The notes: a model not told the origin generated them from the letters alone. A stretch of 64,000 nt of DNA from CAYQQU01 sp964419545 (GCA_964419545.1 CAYQQU010000005.1:62001-126000), one strand, 5' to 3'. Counted from the stretch's first letter, positions 35,596 through 45,160 are shown. Numbers and translations: made by a program.

Positions 35596-38500
35596 TCATT
35601 TAATCTCCACCACCAGATCATTCTGCTCCACCAACGTCTTCTCCGCCAGGTGAACCGTTTTCACCTGTCCCGACACCGGTGAAGTGATGGTGCTCTCCAT
35701 TTTCATCGCCTCGATAATGAAGAGCGGGGTGTTCACCTCGACGATATCGCCGGGTTTGACCAGTATCTTGGAGAGGTTGCCCGGCAGGGGCGCCCCCACT
35801 TCGTTCTGCCCCGATGCTTTTTGGTGCACCACCCGGTCGACGGGCACGGTGGTATCGAACACCTGGATGGAGCGCGTCTGGCCGTTGAGTTCGAAGAAGA
35901 CCAGGCGATTACCCTGGCTGTCGGGCTCTGTTTTGTTGAGGAATTTGATGAGGACGTTTTTGCCCTGATCCAGTTCGACGATGATCTCTTCGTGCGACTC
36001 CAGCCCGAAGAAAAAAGCAGGCGTCGGCAGATCGCGCACTGAGCTGTGCTGCTGGTAGTGGTTGTAGAAATCTTCGAATACTTTGGGGTAGAGCCGGTAA
36101 GACAGGAAGTCGCGCAACGGCCTATCTACCCCGAAGCGATCCTGAAAAGCGGAAAATTCTTTTTCGAAATCGACGGGCTCGAGCTGGGCGTTGGGGCGTA
36201 CCGTATACGGTTTTTCGCCTTTGAGCACCATTTTTTGCATCTCTTCGGGAAAGCCGCCCTCGATCTGCCCCAGGTCGCCCCGCATCAGCGCCTTGACGCT
36301 ATCGGGGAAAGAGAGGTTGTAGCCGTTTTGGAGCACATCCTCCTTGGTCAGGTTATTGGACGTCATGAACATAGCCATATCGCCGACCACTTTTGAGGAG
36401 GGCGTCACTTTGATGATGTCGCCGAAGAGCTCGTTGGCGGCCTTGTAATTGGCTTTGATCGTCTCGAACCGGTCCTCCAGCCCGAGCGCGCGCGCCTGGG
36501 GCCGCAGGTTGGAATACTGACCGCCGGGGATCTCGTGTTCGTACACCTCGGCCGTTCCCGCCCGCAGCTCGGTCTCGAACGGATAATAATAGCGCCGTAC
36601 GGCTTCCCAGTAGGTAGCGAACTGATCGAGCGAGTGCAGGTCGACCGGATGATCGCGTTCCTGCCCCTGCATCATGGCGGCGATGGAATTGAAGCTGGGC
36701 TGGGAGGTGAGCCCCGACATGGAACTAATGGCCACATCCACGACGTCGACCCCGGCCTCGATCGCCTTGAGGTAGGTAGAGGATTGCAGCGAGGAGGTGT
36801 CGTGGGTGTGCAGGTGGATGGGCAGATCCACGGCCTGCTTTAGTTCGCCGATGAGCAGCTCCGCCGCGTAGGGCTTCAGCAGGCCGGCCATATCCTTGAT
36901 GGCGATGATGTGCGCGCCTTCGTCTTCGAGGCGACGGGCCAGGTCGACGAAATACGGCAGTGTGAATTTCGTTCGATGGGGGTCGAGGATATCGCCGGTA
37001 TAGCAGATGCAGGCTTCGGCGACGGCGTCGGTATTTTCGCGTACGGCCCGGATACTCGTTTTCATGGCCTCCACCCAGTTGAGGGAGTCAAAGATGCGAA
37101 AGATGTCGAGGCCGGTCTCGGCGGCTTCTTCGATGAATTTGACGATCAGGTTGTCCGGATAAGCCGTATAGCCCACCGCATTAGAGCCGCGCAGCAGCAT
37201 TTGCAGGCAGATGTTGGGTATGGCGTCGCGCAGCAGAGCCAGTCGCTCCCAGGGATCTTCTTTGAGGAAGCGCATAGCGACATCGAACGTGGCGCCGCCC
37301 CATACTTCCATGGAGAAGACGTCGCCGGCGTGGCGGCGGGCGAAACTTTCGGCTACCCGTCGCATGTCGTAGGTGCGCAGGCGGGTGGCGAAGAGCGACT
37401 GGTGGGCGTCGCGGAAGGTGGTGTCGGTATATTGAATTGCCTTTTCGGCCTTGAGCCAGGCGGCGAACCCTTCGGGACCGAGTTCGCGCAGCCGGTCGCG
37501 CGATCCCGGCGGATAAGGTGCTTTGGCGTCGTATTCCGGAACCACGGGTTGAATAAAGATGCGTTTCGGGTCGTAGTATTTGACGTCGGGGTTGCCGTTG
37601 ACGATCACGTCGGCCAGGTATCGGAGCAGCTTGGTCGCCCGGTCGCGCCAGTAGGGCGGTTCGAGCAGCTCAGGATGGTCTTTGATAAAGGTGACGGTAA
37701 TCTCGCCCTGCTGGAAAGTCGGATGGGTCAGCAGGTTGAGCAGGAAGCCGATATTCGTTTTTACCCCGCGGATGCGGAACTCGCGCAAGGCGCGATGCAT
37801 GCGCTGGGTAGCGCCTTTGAGGGTGCGCCCCCAGGCGGTCACTTTAACCAGCAGGCTATCGAAGAAGGGCGATATTTTGGCGCCGGGAAAGGCGCTGCCC
37901 GCGTCCAGGCGGATGCCCATGCCGCTGGCGCTGCGGTAGGCGATGAGGGTGCCGTAGTCGGGCTTGAAGTTGTTGGAGGGGTCCTCCGTAGTAACCCGGC
38001 ACTGAATGGCGAAGCCGCTCAGCTCCACGTCTTCCTGCGAGCGGATAAAGATAGTGGGATGATCGAGCGGGTAGCCCATCGCCACCAGTATCTGCGAGCG
38101 CACCAGGTCGACGCCGGTCACTTCTTCGGTGACCGTATGCTCCACCTGGATGCGGGGATTGACCTCGATGAAGTAGATATTTTCGTCTTTGTCGAGCAGG
38201 AACTCTACCGTGCCGGCGCAGCTGTAACTGACGGCGCGGGCCAGCTGCAAAGCGTAGTCGTACAGTTTTTCGCGGGTGGCCTGGGCCAGGCCGGGGGCCG
38301 GGGCGATCTCCACCACTTTCTGGAACCGGCGCTGCACCGAGCAGTCGCGTTCGAAGAGGTGTACGATATTGCCGTGTTCGTCGCCCAGGATCTGCACCTC
38401 GATGTGTTTGGGGCTTTCGATGTATTTTTCCAGAAAAACGGTATCGTCGCCGAAGGCCGTGCGCGCTTCGCCGCGGGCTTCCCGGAATTCGGGGATGAAC

Positions 38501-39048
38501 TCTTCGGACGACCGCACCACGCGCATGCCCCGGCCGCCGCCGCCGGCCGCCGCTTTGATCATCACGGGAAAGCCGATGCGTTTGGCTTCCTTCAGGGCGA
38601 TGCTTTCGTCGGTGAGGGGCGCCTGGCTGTCTTCGATGAGCGGGATGTTCAGCTCGCGGGCCAGCGTTTTGGCGGCTACTTTATCGCCGAGGCGTTCCAT
38701 CGTCTCCGGCGAGGGGCCGACAAAAGCGACGCCCGCCTCGCGGCAACGGCGCGCAAAATGGACGTTTTCGGACAAAAAGCCGTACCCCGGATGAATGGCG
38801 TCAACTTCGTTGGCCCTGGCGATGCGCAGGATCTCCTCCACGTCCAGATACGGTTTCAACGGCTCATTGTCCGGCCCTATTTGGTAAGCTTCATCCGCCT
38901 TGATGCGGTGCTGGGAATAGCGGTCTTCGTAAGTATAGATCGCAACGGTGCGCAGATTGAGTTCGGAAGCGGCGCGCAGGACGCGGATCGCAATCTCTCC
39001 CCGGTTGGCGACGAGCAGTTTGCGGAAGCGGTTGACTTTCTTGGTCAT
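35596..39048 (-). CDS. pyc: Pyruvate carboxylase
   Basis: Biotin enzyme that makes oxaloacetate from pyruvate, bicarbonate and ATP. The 1150-residue single-chain product has, in order, the biotin carboxylase domain (residues 8-460; RKLLVANRGEIAIRVLRAA, KAAAGGGGRGMR, VEFLLDKDENIYFIEVNPRIQ), the carboxyltransferase domain (about 540-830; TFRDAHQSLFATRLRT, IAIKDMAGLLKPY), a tetramerisation region, and the biotinyl domain with the lysine in EAMKMEST (residue 1116). Length and order match the alpha4-type enzyme. With pckA it forms a pyruvate-oxaloacetate-PEP bypass. A TACCTTTG promoter element lies 51 bp upstream. Confidence 0.97.
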   Translation of the reverse strand: MTKKVNRFRKLLVANRGEIAIRVLRAASELNLRTVAIYTYEDRYSQHRIKADEAYQIGPDNEPLKPYLDVEEILRIARANEVDAIHPGYGFLSENVHFARRCREAGVAFVGPSPETMERLGDKVAAKTLARELNIPLIEDSQAPLTDESIALKEAKRIGFPVMIKAAAGGGGRGMRVVRSSEEFIPEFREARGEARTAFGDDTVFLEKYIESPKHIEVQILGDEHGNIVHLFERDCSVQRRFQKVVEIAPAPGLAQATREKLYDYALQLARAVSYSCAGTVEFLLDKDENIYFIEVNPRIQVEHTVTEEVTGVDLVRSQILVAMGYPLDHPTIFIRSQEDVELSGFAIQCRVTTEDPSNNFKPDYGTLIAYRSASGMGIRLDAGSAFPGAKISPFFDSLLVKVTAWGRTLKGATQRMHRALREFRIRGVKTNIGFLLNLLTHPTFQQGEITVTFIKDHPELLEPPYWRDRATKLLRYLADVIVNGNPDVKYYDPKRIFIQPVVPEYDAKAPYPPGSRDRLRELGPEGFAAWLKAEKAIQYTDTTFRDAHQSLFATRLRTYDMRRVAESFARRHAGDVFSMEVWGGATFDVAMRFLKEDPWERLALLRDAIPNICLQMLLRGSNAVGYTAYPDNLIVKFIEEAAETGLDIFRIFDSLNWVEAMKTSIRAVRENTDAVAEACICYTGDILDPHRTKFTLPYFVDLARRLEDEGAHIIAIKDMAGLLKPYAAELLIGELKQAVDLPIHLHTHDTSSLQSSTYLKAIEAGVDVVDVAISSMSGLTSQPSFNSIAAMMQGQERDHPVDLHSLDQFATYWEAVRRYYYPFETELRAGTAEVYEHEIPGGQYSNLRPQARALGLEDRFETIKANYKAANELFGDIIKVTPSSKVVGDMAMFMTSNNLTKEDVLQNGYNLSFPDSVKALMRGDLGQIEGGFPEEMQKMVLKGEKPYTVRPNAQLEPVDFEKEFSAFQDRFGVDRPLRDFLSYRLYPKVFEDFYNHYQQHSSVRDLPTPAFFFGLESHEEIIVELDQGKNVLIKFLNKTEPDSQGNRLVFFELNGQTRSIQVFDTTVPVDRVVHQKASGQNEVGAPLPGNLSKILVKPGDIVEVNTPLFIIEAMKMESTITSPVSGQVKTVHLAEKTLVEQNDLVVEIK

Positions 39049-39098
39049 AATCGAGATTAAAAGAACCCATTAGGGGTCCAATGATAAAAGAGCGAAGG

Positions 39099-39106
39099 CA
39101 AAGGTA
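39099..39106 (-). promoter_or_regulatory. Promoter -7 element TACCTTTG of pyc
   Basis: Consensus TAnnTTTG on the minus strand, 51 bp before the pyc ATG. A TTG lies 16 bp further upstream (39125-39123), slightly closer than usual. Confidence 0.45.
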
Positions 39107-39226
39107 GCAATTTGGAGCGCGACAATAAACGCCCCCGGCGCCGCGCATTGAGAAATGCTTGCTGCCAAAGTGAGAATCGCCAGCAGTAAAAAAAGAAATA
39201 GAAGACAGCCGCCGGCCGGCGCCTCG

Positions 39227-40045
39227 TCATTCTCCGATCACCCCGATCTCTACCCCTTCCGAGTAAGCCACCTTGATATTGGAATCGTGAAACGCTTTTT
39301 TGATGCGTTCGTGCACGGCAAAGGTCACTTCCCAGAAGTCGTCGGGATCGACGTAGGGGCGGACCGCCAGGATGACGTTATGGCTGTCGAACGATTCGAT
39401 ACCGACCTCCGGCTCCAGTTCCTGGCGCACTTTGGGCGTTTCTTTCAACACCTGCAGGATGATGTCGCGCACCCGGGGGAAGCTCTCCTCGTAGGGCATG
39501 GTCACGTTGAGCTCGATGCGGATAAACCCTTTAGTGGAGAAGTTGGTGACGATGCCTTCGATGACCTGCCCGTTGGGGATGATCAGCACCTTCTGGCCCG
39601 GCGTCACGATGTGGGTGTTGAAGATCTGTATCTCTTCGACTTTGCCGAATTTGTCCTGGATCTCCACCCAGTCGCCCACCCGGTAGGGCCGGAAGAGGAG
39701 GATGATGACGCCGGCGGCGAAGTTGCCCAGACTGCCCTGCAGGGCCAGCCCGACGGCGAAGCCGGCCGCGGCCAGTACGGCGAGGAAGGAAGCCGTTTCG
39801 ACACCCAGGATGCCGACCGCCGAAAAGAGCAGCATGATCTTCAGTCCGATATCGACGAGCGACAGCAGGAAAGGCGCCACCGCCTCGTCGAGCTGGGCCC
39901 TTTCGAAGCTGCGGGACAGCAAGCCGCGCAGTCGCTTGATCAGCCAAAAGCCGACCAGGAGGACGAGGACTGCCAGGACGACTTTCGGCAGGTAGCTCAT
40001 CAGCATTTCGACCCCGAGGGTCAGGTAATCTTGCAGTGTTTCCAT
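39227..40045 (-). CDS. Small-conductance mechanosensitive channel, MscS family
   Basis: Membrane channel that releases solutes on hypo-osmotic shock. The 272-residue product has three N-terminal helices. The pore-lining helix is Gly/Ala-rich (FLAVLAAAGFAVGLALQGSLGNFAAGV split over residues 88-115) and is followed by the beta domain with PYRVGDWVEIQDKFGKVEEI and the C-terminal alpha/beta vestibule. Length is close to E. coli MscS. The gene stands alone between pyc and a short hypothetical operon. Confidence 0.93.
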   Translation of the reverse strand: METLQDYLTLGVEMLMSYLPKVVLAVLVLLVGFWLIKRLRGLLSRSFERAQLDEAVAPFLLSLVDIGLKIMLLFSAVGILGVETASFLAVLAAAGFAVGLALQGSLGNFAAGVIILLFRPYRVGDWVEIQDKFGKVEEIQIFNTHIVTPGQKVLIIPNGQVIEGIVTNFSTKGFIRIELNVTMPYEESFPRVRDIILQVLKETPKVRQELEPEVGIESFDSHNVILAVRPYVDPDDFWEVTFAVHERIKKAFHDSNIKVAYSEGVEIGVIGE

Positions 40046-40117
40046 CGATTGGGTTTTCGGCCCAAATTAGGAGGATTGGCGGATTTTTTTCAAAAAAAAG
40101 TAGTAACCCCCTCCTCT

Positions 40118-40786
40118 TTACCGGCGCGCCTCGATCAGCCAATCGCTTCCTTCCCATCGGCCCTGCAACCTCAGCTGTCCGCCCTGTACGGAATAATCAA
40201 AAACCCCTCGGTCTTTGGAGCCCTCTGTAAAATCGAGCACCAGCTTATCGCCGGAAACGGAGTAATCGCCCTTCCAGATCAGGAAAACGAAGTTTATTCC
40301 GGTATATTCGGTCCGCTCCCATTTGAAGGTTCCCCGGTTCGTGGCGGCATCATAGGATCGGAAGAACAATTTGAAGGTGGCGTCTCCTTTCAGGTTCTTA
40401 TCGGGAGTTCGGATATTTTTCACCGTCCAGGCGCCTTCGATCAGCTTGACCGGCTGTGCGGGAGCGGTGCGATTCGGCAGCACTTTTTTCTGTTCTTTGG
40501 GCGCGGGCGGAGCGGTCGATCGTTCCCTGGCCGGTATTTTATTCATGGTAGCCGAGCAGTTTTTTTTCATTTCGCTGATGGCCTGCAGCACGATGGTCTG
40601 CACTTTTTCTTCGGTGTCGACCTCATATCCCAATTCACTCTCGAAATCGGCTTTATAAGCCAGGAAGAGCGTTTTGAGCACCTCCGTGAACTCCGCTTCA
40701 AAGGTTGGCCGGTCCATGGCTTCCAGGTTCATGCGGGACAACCGCTGGCAGAGGTGGCGGGCAAAGGTGGCCAAGCTGGGGATCAC
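40118..40786 (-). CDS. Hypothetical protein, coupled to the Fib_succ_major gene
   Basis: I place the start at the GTG at 40786, which overlaps the TGA of the upstream gene (GTGA), a normal coupling. This gives 222 residues. The open frame goes on to 40870, but that part lies inside the upstream gene. Residues 1-80 are helical (SLATFARHLCQRLSR, FTEVLKTLFLAYKADFESELG), residues 80-120 are a basic Pro-rich linker, and residues 125-222 look like a small beta-barrel or lipocalin-like fold (IEGAWTVKNIRTPDKNLKG, YTGINFVFLIWKGDYSVSGDKLVLDF). There is no signal peptide. The C-terminal part resembles a lipocalin-type ligand-binding domain only in outline. Function unknown. Confidence 0.6.
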   Translation of the reverse strand: MIPSLATFARHLCQRLSRMNLEAMDRPTFEAEFTEVLKTLFLAYKADFESELGYEVDTEEKVQTIVLQAISEMKKNCSATMNKIPARERSTAPPAPKEQKKVLPNRTAPAQPVKLIEGAWTVKNIRTPDKNLKGDATFKLFFRSYDAATNRGTFKWERTEYTGINFVFLIWKGDYSVSGDKLVLDFTEGSKDRGVFDYSVQGGQLRLQGRWEGSDWLIEARR

Positions 40787-41703
40787 TTCCCGGTTCGTCC
40801 TTGTCCTTTCGCGACTGCCGGGTTGAGGGGCCGCGGCCTTTTCCGATACGCAGCGGCAGGAAGCCCCCACTTTGCGGTAGATGCGGTCTGATAGATGTCA
40901 TTATCCTCCTGATCGAAAGCGAAAGCTTTTGCTTTTTTGGACGACTTCGCGGGCTCGCTCGTCCAGTAGTAGGTCGACTCCCCCAGGTTGAAGTACAACC
41001 CCAGGTTGCCGATGCGGGTGCGGGAGCCGCCCATCACCAGGCGTAGATCGCTGCCGGTCAGCGCGGAAAACCGCGTACTTTTATCCGAGTGGGCGGCCAG
41101 TACCGATTGCCACTCCGCCACGGTAGGCAGCCGCCAGCCGGGGCCCAGCGCGCGGCAGGCCTCCCGGGCGCCCTCCCAGGAATAGAGCATGCCGTAGGGG
41201 TTGCCGTTGGCGGGGTCATCGTCGAAATACCAGCTGTTCTCGGCGACGGGATAGCGAATATTTTCGGTCATCCAGGCGAGGTCATTGAGCTGAACAAGGC
41301 CGTAGCTATGGCCGTTCAACTCGACATAACCGGTTGCTGCACCGCCGGAAGAAGGAGAAGGAACGCCCGAGGGCCTCAGCACCGCATTGGAGGTCGGATT
41401 GGTATCCCGGGAAGCGAACGCTTGTTTCATCCTCCGCGCCTGGGCGCCGTTGCCGGTGCGCAGTAGGGAATGGAGAGCCGTCGAGCCGGGCATTTTAAAA
41501 CCGTTATTTCTCTGGATGTGCTTTCCCTCCTGCAAATAGGCGTTTTCAACGGCCTTATATGTGGAGGAATGACAAAAGCCCGGTGGGATAGCGCGTTGAT
41601 CGATGGAAAAGGAGAAAAAAGAAGTCGGAAAATACTTGTCTTTCGACCGGGATGGGAATAAAATAACGCCCACCAAAAACAGCAAGATGCCTTTGTAGAT
41701 CAT
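40783..41703 (-). CDS. Exported protein with Fibrobacter succinogenes major paralogous domain
   Basis: A 306-residue protein with an N-terminal hydrophobic segment (residues 2-16, IYKGILLFLVGVILF), a long variable region, and a C-terminal Fib_succ_major domain (about 120-270). The domain has the usual sequence of motifs: WMTENIRY, NPYGMLYSWEGAREACR, GPGWRLPTVAEWQSVLAA, and later STYYWTSEP. In Bacteroidota such domains are found on secreted, often lipid-anchored proteins, and their activity is not established. The very basic tail (YRKRPRPLNPAVAKGQGRTGK, in two parts) is unusual. The gene is followed by a GTGA-coupled partner and preceded by a repeat-rich gap. Confidence 0.75.
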   Translation of the reverse strand: MIYKGILLFLVGVILFPSRSKDKYFPTSFFSFSIDQRAIPPGFCHSSTYKAVENAYLQEGKHIQRNNGFKMPGSTALHSLLRTGNGAQARRMKQAFASRDTNPTSNAVLRPSGVPSPSSGGAATGYVELNGHSYGLVQLNDLAWMTENIRYPVAENSWYFDDDPANGNPYGMLYSWEGAREACRALGPGWRLPTVAEWQSVLAAHSDKSTRFSALTGSDLRLVMGGSRTRIGNLGLYFNLGESTYYWTSEPAKSSKKAKAFAFDQEDNDIYQTASTAKWGLPAAAYRKRPRPLNPAVAKGQGRTGK

Positions 41704-41723
41704 ATCAAAGGATTTTTGGGTTA

Positions 41724-41776
41724 CCCCGGATTATTCATGGATTAATCTATTGCGAAGCCATGAGTAATCCGGGTTA
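41724..41776. repeat. Dispersed hairpin repeat, copy B
   Basis: Near-perfect inverted repeat: CCCGGATTATTCATGG pairs with CCATGAGTAATCCGGG (one mismatch) around a 17-base loop that contains TTAATCTATTGCGAAG. The loop is identical to that of copy A at 1217-1232, and the left arm is identical to copy D at 59374-59389, so the parts are shared between copies. Confidence 0.65.
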
Positions 41777-41822
41777 TAAATGAACCTTGCAGCTGATCAG
41801 CCGGACCGTTTTAGATTTAGAC

Positions 41823-41873
41823 CTTGTTTGGAGGTAGTCCTTTTTTCGCTTCAAAAGCCCCCCCTCAAACAAG
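41823..41873. repeat. Collapsed mini-copy of the 164-bp palindromic element
   Basis: Begins CTTGTTTGGAGGTAGT and continues TTTTTTCGCTTCAAAAGC, ending CTCAAACAAG. The first part equals the left outer arm of the 164-bp element at 56951. The second equals the complement of that element's next segment. It is therefore an internally deleted derivative that forms a short hairpin. Confidence 0.55.
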
Positions 41874-41879
41874 CTTAGC

Positions 41880-42028
41880 GAGGAAGTTAAAATCGGATCA
41901 GTAGAAGTTGGCGGGGGCGGCCACCCGGGTGGGCGGCGCCAGTCATGGTTGCTACTTTCGGGTAGTAATCTTTTTCAATTTTAAGACTTCTTTCCACTTG
42001 TGGCAATGACGAAAATCATGTGCTTCAT
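41880..42028. other. Intergenic stretch with a GC-rich palindrome only
   Basis: Between the mini-element and the SNF2 gene stop I see only a GC-rich segment centred on CCACCCGGGTGG (about 41922-41933). No terminator with a T-tract for the SNF2 transcript is obvious. Confidence 0.4.
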
Positions 42029-44971
42029 TCACTCGAACAGGTATTGAATATCCTCCCGCGCCAACGGCATCTTACCGGCTTCGGCCAGGATGCCTTCCGC
42101 CAGTTTTTCTTTGCGCTGCTGCAGTTTGAGGATCTTTTCCTCGATGCTGTCACGCGTGATGAATTTCAGGGCGAAGACGTGCTTGTCCTGCCCGATGCGG
42201 TGTGCGCGGGCGATGGCCTGCTGTTCGATGGTCGGGTTCCACCAGGGGTCGAGGATAAAGACGTAGTCGGCCGCCGTCAGGTTGAGGCCCGAGCCGCCGG
42301 CTTTGATAGAGATGAGGAAGGCTTGCACTGCCGGATCGCGCTCGAAATTTTCGATAGCCCGGGCGCGCTGGTCGATGGAGAGGTCGCCGGTGAGCCAGCT
42401 GAAAGGCGTATTTTGTTTGTTAAGGGCTTCCCGAAAGAGGTCGAGATGCTGCACGAAAGAACTGAAGAGCAGCACCTTGTGGCCGCTGCGTTTCACCTGG
42501 TCCCAGTGTTCGAGCACATCCTGGAATTTGCCGCTGCCGCCGGCGTAGTCTTCCGACACCAGTCGCGGATGGTTGACCAGTTGCCGCAGGCGGGTGAGCG
42601 ATTGCAGCACCTGCATGCGGAAGTTGGGGTTGGCCGCGTCGAAATGTTCGAGCAGGAAATTGCGGGCTTTCGATTTTTCGCGTTCGTAGAGCTTCTTCTG
42701 CTCGCCCGTCATTTCCGAGTAGAAGACCTGGGTGGTCAGCGGCGGCAGGTCGGTGGCCACTTCTTCTTTGGTGCGCCGCAGCAGGTAAGGCGCCACCAGT
42801 TTGCGGAGGCGTTCTTTTTTTTCTTCGTCTTGGTGTTTTTCGATGGGCAGGATAAATTCCCGCCGGAAAAAGCGATAGCTGCCCAGCAGGTCGGGATTGA
42901 TGAATTGCATTTGCGCCCAGAGGTCGGATAGCGAATTTTCGATGGGCGTACCGCTGAGCGAAATCTTGTGGCGGGCCGTCAGCTGGTTCACCGCCCGGAA
43001 GACCTTGCTGTCTTTATTTTTGATCTGCTGGCTTTCGTCGAGCACGATGTATTCGTATTCCAGCTGCTCCAGCAGGTCGACATCGCGCAGGGCCGTCTGG
43101 TAGGTAGTGAGGATAAGGTCGAAGCGGGCCAGTACGCGCATATCCTTGTGCCGCTTGGAGCCGACGTGCTGATAGATGCTTAAGGAAGGCGCAAATTTCC
43201 TCAGTTCTGCGGCCCAGTTGAAGACCAGTGAGGCGGGCAGCACGATCAGGGCGTTCAGCGGACGGAGAAAATCGGCATCGGCGACGGCGCCGAAGAGGTC
43301 GAGCTGAGCGCCGCCCGATCCGCCGGCGGGCGCTTCGTGCCGGCGTTGTTCTTTGGCGTAGAGCAGCATCCCGATAGTCTGCAGGGTTTTCCCCAGGCCC
43401 ATGTCGTCGGCCAGGCAGGCGCCGAGGTCCTGTTCGAAGAGGCTGACCAGCCACTGCAGTCCGTCGAGTTGGTAGGGCCGCAATTGCGCTTTCAGGGTAG
43501 CGGGCGGACGGAAATCTTCGGCTCCCTGCTCCGGCGCCGATACTTCCACCTGGCGCAGCCCCAGTTCCTGAAGCAAGGTATACTGGCTTTTGGCCAGACG
43601 CAGCTGCCGGCCTTTCGGGCGGGCGAATTGCGCCAGCGCGCGGTAGCGGCTCATCCATTCTTCGGGGATGAGGAAGATCGAACCGTCGGGCAAGGGATAA
43701 AAGCGGTTGTCGTCGCGGATATACTTCGCCAGCTCGATGAAAGGGATCCGGAACGCCCCCACCGCAACCTCGCCGTGCAGGTCGAACCAGTCGTTGTATT
43801 GTTCGGGTTCCAGGGTAAGCACCCCCGGCTGCAGTTGCACCAACTGCTCCTCGATGTAGGCCGCTCCCAGCTCAAAGCCCGCCGCTTCCAATTCGGAGCG
43901 GCGCCGGCCCAGCCAGGTAAGCAGGTAATAGGGATCGTTCTGTTCTTCGAGGTGAAAAAAGCTTCCCTCCCCCTGGAACAGTCCCCACTCCGCGAGTCGG
44001 TCGATGTAGATTTGTTCCTGTTCCGGCCGGCGCAGCACCTGCCGGATGGTGATCTCATCGTCGGCCTCGCCGAACTGCAGCGTGGTGCGCTTCCCTTTGC
44101 GGTCTCCCCAGTTGAAAGCGACGCCGGGATAGATCATATCCACCGCCAGCACCCAGCGGTCGCTGAACAGGTCGCGCACCGGCCGCAGGCGGCACCCTTG
44201 CAATTCGTCTTGCTGGACCAGCGCGAACCCTTCCGACTCGATGTCGGCCCGCTCCGCTACCTTGAGGATAAATTTTTGAAAATAGGTGCGCACCTTTGCT
44301 TTGGGAATATGCACTTCGTCTTTTTGCCGGAACGGCTTGACCATATTGCCGTTGATATCCGCTACCCGGTACAGGCGATAATCGACGAAGAGCCAGGCCG
44401 GGTGGTTGGTGATGGGGATGACCTCGCGCGAGCGCACCGGCCAGGGCCCTTCGCCGTCGTCGAGGCGCAGCCGGTAGCGCACGCCTTCCGGGGAACGCGA
44501 AAAGAAAAGATGCGGCGTCAGTTCTACTTCCGGAAGCGCGATGATAAAATCCTTGACCAGCACGCGGCGCTCCACCGCCCAGCTGAGCAGGAGCCGGTGC
44601 CGGACGATCTGACTGAGCCAGGCGTCGAGGCGCCGGTGGACGAAGCGCTGTATAGCCCGCGCCGTCTCGCGGTCTTCCATCAGTTGCTCCAGCGACCGGA
44701 CGCGTTTCTTGGGCGGTTTGAAGCGTTCTTCGAGGGCGCGGGGCTGCAGTTCGTCATGGCAGCGAAACAGCGACCGCCGCTCTTCGGTAAGCGCCAGCTG
44801 AAAAGCGCCGATGGTCTCCGGCAGCGCCTTCTGCTGAAGGTGCGCCGGCAATCCCTGGCGGTCGATGCTGACGACGTAGGCGTTGGGCAAGAATAAACCC
44901 GGCGCCGCTTCGTAGAGATTGAATACGACGTCGTAACGCGCCGTGCCGGTGGTCGTACTGAACAGTTGCAT
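42029..44971 (-). CDS. SNF2-family DEAD/DEAH-like helicase
   Basis: Swi2/Snf2-type DNA translocase, probably involved in transcription recycling or repair. I use the ATG at 44971 (MQLFSTTTGTARYDVVFNLY), giving 980 residues. The longer frame to 45082 would overlap its promoter. The N-terminal 480 residues are of unknown fold. The motor follows with LRPYQLDGLQWLVSLFEQDLG split by motif I (LADDMGLGKTLQT), motif II as DESQ instead of DEAQ or DEAH, LSGTPIENSLSDLWAQM, and the second lobe with VLLFSSFVQHLDLF, LTAADYVFILDPWWNP and QAIARAHRIGQ. A TTG-N17-TATCTTTG promoter lies 29 bp upstream. Confidence 0.92.
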   Translation of the reverse strand: MQLFSTTTGTARYDVVFNLYEAAPGLFLPNAYVVSIDRQGLPAHLQQKALPETIGAFQLALTEERRSLFRCHDELQPRALEERFKPPKKRVRSLEQLMEDRETARAIQRFVHRRLDAWLSQIVRHRLLLSWAVERRVLVKDFIIALPEVELTPHLFFSRSPEGVRYRLRLDDGEGPWPVRSREVIPITNHPAWLFVDYRLYRVADINGNMVKPFRQKDEVHIPKAKVRTYFQKFILKVAERADIESEGFALVQQDELQGCRLRPVRDLFSDRWVLAVDMIYPGVAFNWGDRKGKRTTLQFGEADDEITIRQVLRRPEQEQIYIDRLAEWGLFQGEGSFFHLEEQNDPYYLLTWLGRRRSELEAAGFELGAAYIEEQLVQLQPGVLTLEPEQYNDWFDLHGEVAVGAFRIPFIELAKYIRDDNRFYPLPDGSIFLIPEEWMSRYRALAQFARPKGRQLRLAKSQYTLLQELGLRQVEVSAPEQGAEDFRPPATLKAQLRPYQLDGLQWLVSLFEQDLGACLADDMGLGKTLQTIGMLLYAKEQRRHEAPAGGSGGAQLDLFGAVADADFLRPLNALIVLPASLVFNWAAELRKFAPSLSIYQHVGSKRHKDMRVLARFDLILTTYQTALRDVDLLEQLEYEYIVLDESQQIKNKDSKVFRAVNQLTARHKISLSGTPIENSLSDLWAQMQFINPDLLGSYRFFRREFILPIEKHQDEEKKERLRKLVAPYLLRRTKEEVATDLPPLTTQVFYSEMTGEQKKLYEREKSKARNFLLEHFDAANPNFRMQVLQSLTRLRQLVNHPRLVSEDYAGGSGKFQDVLEHWDQVKRSGHKVLLFSSFVQHLDLFREALNKQNTPFSWLTGDLSIDQRARAIENFERDPAVQAFLISIKAGGSGLNLTAADYVFILDPWWNPTIEQQAIARAHRIGQDKHVFALKFITRDSIEEKILKLQQRKEKLAEGILAEAGKMPLAREDIQYLFE

Positions 44972-44999
44972 AAAGTTGTCGGGTCGTTTTACGGGAAGA

Positions 45000-45027
45000 C
45001 AAAGATAAGGGAAATGAAAAACAACAA
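45000..45027 (-). promoter_or_regulatory. Promoter TTG-N17-TATCTTTG of the SNF2 gene
   Basis: On the minus strand TTG (45027-45025) and TATCTTTG (45007-45000), 17 bp apart, give a predicted start about 22 bp before the ATG. Confidence 0.6.
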
Positions 45028-45160
45028 AGCCATCTCGCCCGGGATAAGCTGTTTTCCGGATGGCGCGACGCCAACCCGGCAAATCCGGACGGAACGCGCT
45101 AAAGTTCGCTCTGCGAAGTGACTTTTTCCGAAATGGGTAGTCCGAAAAATAAATAATGCT

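Noticed and set aside
36910..39060. 716-codon open frame on the plus strand opposite pyruvate carboxylase
   Set aside because: It is fully antisense to pyc, which has every family motif. Its product is low-complexity and His/Asp/Gly-rich, as expected from the complementary strand of GC-rich coding sequence.
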